Shown here: positions 47,127-49,594 of the stretch, in pieces
Numbering within the stretch: position 1 is the first letter of the stretch
Layout: every line of letters begins with the position of its first letter
Source of the DNA: Chloroflexota bacterium
Lineage (GTDB): Bacteria; Chloroflexota; Anaerolineae; Anaerolineales; VGOW01
Direction: 5' to 3'
Assembly: GCA_016213135.1 (NCBI GenBank)
Contig: JACRBQ010000019.1
Span: 1-49,594 of the forward strand
Length of the DNA stretch: 49,594 nt
Notes under the pieces: generated by a model
The model's input: the letters and a program-made list of their open reading frames with translations, nothing else
Databases searched by the model: none
Told to the model about the DNA's origin: nothing
Program-made: the position numbers and the translations under genes

Positions 47127-49594
47127 CAAAATCTGAGCGGAGAATCTCCGCCACCACCTCTTCCAGTTGCCTCGCCCGCCCTCTTTCCTGCGCGGCGGCT
47201 ATGATCGGCGCGGACAAGTGCGCCTCCAGTTGGACGAGTAATTGATCGGCCCGGCCCTTCGTCTCGTGGTTGGCCGCGCCATGGTGAAGTACAAGCGCCG
47301 CCACTTCAACCGCCCGTTCTCTTTCCTCTTGCCCGGCCAGCAGAACGGCGGCGCTCACCAACCCAAACAGCGTCGCCGAGACCGAGCCAATCTCCCTCGC
47401 CATCTGCAAGGCCCCGAACGTATGCTTCCAGGCCTCGCGGTATTCGCCAAGCGCGCCGGCCACGCCCCCTAAACTCCCCAACGCATGGGCGGCAATATGA
47501 CGGTGCCCCAGTTCTTGGCAGAGCGTCAGGCATTCTTGGAGCAAGAGCCGAGCTTCGGCATACTCACTCAACATGTGGCAAGCAACACCCAGATTGTTGA
47601 GTGAAACCGCCTCGCCCATCGGATAGCCAATCTCGCGGAAAATAGCGAGTGCCTCTCGCTCAAACGGCTTCGCTTCAGCATACTGACCCTGCGCAAGCGC
47701 CACGTTGCCCAGATTGACAAGCGCGATGGCCATCCCCCTTCGATCGCCAATCTCTCGCTTTATCGCCAGACTCTCCTCTTGAAGCCGCCGGGCTTCTTCA
47801 AACTCACCCCGCTCGGTATGCACCGTGCCCAGGGTGTTAAGTGAAGCGGCGATGGCGCGTGGATTGCCGGCAACGCGGTGCAGAGACAAACTCTGCCGAG
47901 CATATTCTATCGCTTGGGCGAAATCGCCCACCGCCCGGGCCATGTTGCCGAGGCATTGCAGGCAGAGCGCCTCCTCGGCTGGCAGGGGTGGCTGGGCATT
48001 GCGAAAAATCATCAGGCTTTGTTGAATGAGTGGGCGCGCCGCCTCAAAGCGGTCGAGCCGGTGATAAAACCAAGCCTGCCGCGCAAGCAGCTTCCCCAAC
48101 AGCGGGCTGTCGTCGCCGGCACGGGCTCGCTCCGCCTCGGCGGCGGCCCCGAACAACTTGACGGCCTCGGTGTACCACCCCGCGTTTTCGAGGAACACGC
48201 GCAGGCTCTCCAGCGACGGCTCGAGCACGTCGAGTTGTGGCTGGGCGACCGCCCAACCCCAGGCCGCGCGAATGTTATCTATCTCGGCGGCGATCTCCCG
48301 CCGCGCCTCGTTCTGGCGCGCGTCGTTCTGTGCGTCTTCACGCGCGCCCAGAAAGCCGATGTAGTATTCGCAGTGCCGCGCCTGCGCCTCGCCGAACACC
48401 TGCGGTTCGGCGCGCAATTTGCCGTCGGCGTATTGCCGCAGCAGTTCGTGGATCGAATAGCGCCCGTTCACGTCGCGGCGGATGAGCGATTTGTCGCACA
48501 GGGCGGCGAGAACGGGTAACTGGTAAGTGGTAATTGCCGCAGCCGCCTCGCGCTCGCAGCCGCCATGAAAGACGGACAGCCAGGCAAAGGCCCGTTGCTC
48601 GTCCGCCGAGAGCAGGGCATACGAATGCTCGAACGCGGCCTGCAGGCTGCGATGACGGGCCGGCACGTTTTTCTGCGTCGTCGCCAGAAAGTCCAGACTG
48701 CGCGCGATCTCGTCGGCGATCTCGCGGCATGAGAATTGCCGCACCCAGACTGCGGCCAGTTCAATCGCCAGCGGCAAGCCGTTCACCAACCGGCAGATGC
48801 GCGCCACACCGGTTCGATTCTCGCCGTCGAGCGCGAAATCGGGCTGGGCGCTCCGGGCGCTGTTGAGGAATAGTTGCGCGGCGCTGTATTCAGTGATCGA
48901 CTCGCCGTCTGCGTCCGGTGGCACGTCCAGCCCGCTCAATTCGATCAATTGCTCGCCGTGCAGATTCAATCGCTCGCGCGAGGTCACCAGCAAGCGCACG
49001 TCGGGGCAGGCCAGCGCGATGCGGCCCAGCAGCTCGTCGGCCCCCGGCAGATGCTCCAGATTGTCCAGCACCAGCAATAGGTCTTGGTGGCGCAGGTGAG
49101 CCACGAGTTGATCGCGCGGGTCGGCCTTGCCGCTCAAGGCCAGGCCCAGCGCCTCCGCGATGGCGCTGGGGACGACTTCAAGCGAACTGACGGCGGCCAG
49201 CGGCACGAAACACACGCCGTTCAGAAAGGCGTCGGCGGCGCGCGCGGCGGATTCGAGAGCCAGGCGCGTCTTGCCGCTCCCGCCCGGCCCGGTGAGCGTA
49301 GTCAACCGGCAAGTGGGATCGGCCAACAGGCGGGCGATCTGCGCCAGTTCTTCGGCGCGGCCCACGAAAGGCGTGGCTGCCGGGGGCAAGTTGTAGCGGC
49401 GGGTCGCGGTGCGGAGGCGCTCGTAGAGGGCGGTCGTTTCGGGCGCAGGCTCAAGGCCCAATTCGTCGGCCAGCGCGCGGCGGCAAGCCTCGAACTGGGC
49501 CAGGGCGGCGGAACGCTGGCCGGTGCGGGCCAGCAGTTCCATCATGCGCCGGTGGGCTTCTTCGTTCCACGGCTCCAAGCCGAGCCAGCGGCGC
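47104..49594 (-). CDS. BTAD/NB-ARC/TPR transcriptional regulator, SARP/AfsR-like (5' end outside window)
   Basis: About 830 residues are visible, and the frame continues beyond the right edge. The visible start reads RRWLGLEPWNEEAHRRMMELLARTG followed by QRSAALAQFEACRRALADELG, the end of a bacterial transcriptional activation domain (BTAD). Next is an NB-ARC-type STAND ATPase: P-loop TGPGGSGKTRLA, Walker B LLLVLDNLEHL, then RLLVTSRERL and LPLAIELAA. The last 400 residues are TPR repeats (for example LGNMARAVGDFAQAIEYARQSL and LNTLGTVHTERGEFEEARRLQEESLAI). An N-terminal winged-helix DNA-binding domain is expected outside. Such regulators control secondary metabolism in actinobacteria. It converges on the peptide gene. 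Confidence 0.9.
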   Translation of the reverse strand, partial: RRWLGLEPWNEEAHRRMMELLARTGQRSAALAQFEACRRALADELGLEPAPETTALYERLRTATRRYNLPPAATPFVGRAEELAQIARLLADPTCRLTTLTGPGGSGKTRLALESAARAADAFLNGVCFVPLAAVSSLEVVPSAIAEALGLALSGKADPRDQLVAHLRHQDLLLVLDNLEHLPGADELLGRIALACPDVRLLVTSRERLNLHGEQLIELSGLDVPPDADGESITEYSAAQLFLNSARSAQPDFALDGENRTGVARICRLVNGLPLAIELAAVWVRQFSCREIADEIARSLDFLATTQKNVPARHRSLQAAFEHSYALLSADEQRAFAWLSVFHGGCEREAAAAITTYQLPVLAALCDKSLIRRDVNGRYSIHELLRQYADGKLRAEPQVFGEAQARHCEYYIGFLGAREDAQNDARQNEARREIAAEIDNIRAAWGWAVAQPQLDVLEPSLESLRVFLENAGWYTEAVKLFGAAAEAERARAGDDSPLLGKLLARQAWFYHRLDRFEAARPLIQQSLMIFRNAQPPLPAEEALCLQCLGNMARAVGDFAQAIEYARQSLSLHRVAGNPRAIAASLNTLGTVHTERGEFEEARRLQEESLAIKREIGDRRGMAIALVNLGNVALAQGQYAEAKPFEREALAIFREIGYPMGEAVSLNNLGVACHMLSEYAEARLLLQECLTLCQELGHRHIAAHALGSLGGVAGALGEYREAWKHTFGALQMAREIGSVSATLFGLVSAAVLLAGQEERERAVEVAALVLHHGAANHETKGRADQLLVQLEAHLSAPIIAAAQERGRARQLEEVVAEILRSDFASAYPTW

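Noticed and set aside
1..49594. tRNA, rRNA or CRISPR features
   Set aside because: No cloverleaf with a GGTTCRA arm, no rRNA-like sequence and no regularly spaced direct repeats with spacers were found by eye.

Overview
The window is a GC-rich bacterial chromosome segment. It most resembles Chloroflexota (Anaerolineae-like). The reasons are the codon bias, the many Pro/Thr-rich lipoprotein and DUF2142-type glycosyltransferase features, the short palindromic repeats scattered between genes, and -10 boxes lying directly against start codons. The phylum is an inference from general resemblance; no marker alignment was possible.

Layout. 1-2750 is accessory: the tail of an unidentified protein, a low-GC orphan gene that looks like an integron-type cassette with an attC-like site, and a REP-associated transposase with its palindromes, one of them inside its own coding sequence. 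2771-9470 holds an epoxide-hydrolase-like enzyme, a metallo-beta-lactamase/STAS/pseudokinase fusion, a lipoprotein, and an overlapping run of YprB-like nuclease and DNA polymerase III delta' (holB), convergent with a PHP phosphatase. 9471-11858 is the replication-start region: dnaA with a good promoter, and downstream a probable oriC with perfect DnaA boxes and a DnaA-trio-like tract. 11859-18833 carries a SpoU methyltransferase, a nucleotidyltransferase, a GAF-GAF-PAS histidine kinase, an alanyl-tRNA editing protein, an MBL protein and a SirB1-like protein. 18847-20477 is the infC-rpmI-rplT operon, with an AUC start for infC, a leader attenuator and a terminator.

20501-28902 is mostly on the minus strand: PAP2 phosphatase, MFS transporter, M24 peptidase, an HD / Na-Pi transporter-like / Usp operon, and a DUF2142/GT39-type membrane protein. 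28926-33991 contains a 63-aa protein, acpS and a two-subunit M16 peptidase. The two M16 genes are separated by an inserted island (DUF91 nuclease-like gene and a nucleotidyltransferase/small-partner pair) that is bounded by an 82-bp direct repeat of the M16 3' end and an attC-like hairpin. 34060-39753 carries ugd, a CopD-like membrane protein, a FAD oxidoreductase, a dapA-family lyase, an RRM RNA-binding protein and an aquaporin.

39784-43262 contains decayed pieces (FtsX permease tail, frameshifted membrane gene, WD40 scrap), a strong promoter followed by a structured region without an adjacent gene, and a beta-propeller / ubiquitin-like (MoaD/ThiS) pair. 43271 to the window end is the most unusual locus: a 1044-aa M50-type membrane protease with a PqqD-like N-terminus and two cyclic-nucleotide-binding domains, a zinc-ribbon protein, a 79-aa peptide resembling NHLP-clan (Os1348/Franean1_4349-like) RiPP precursors, a broken second copy of that peptide's start, and a convergent BTAD/NB-ARC/TPR regulator. 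A shared upstream element before the protease and peptide genes suggests co-regulation.

Window-wide themes are probable leaderless transcription (seven genes), heptanucleotide tandem arrays in intergenic regions (two of them head-to-head inverted), and palindromic repeats that have entered coding sequences.
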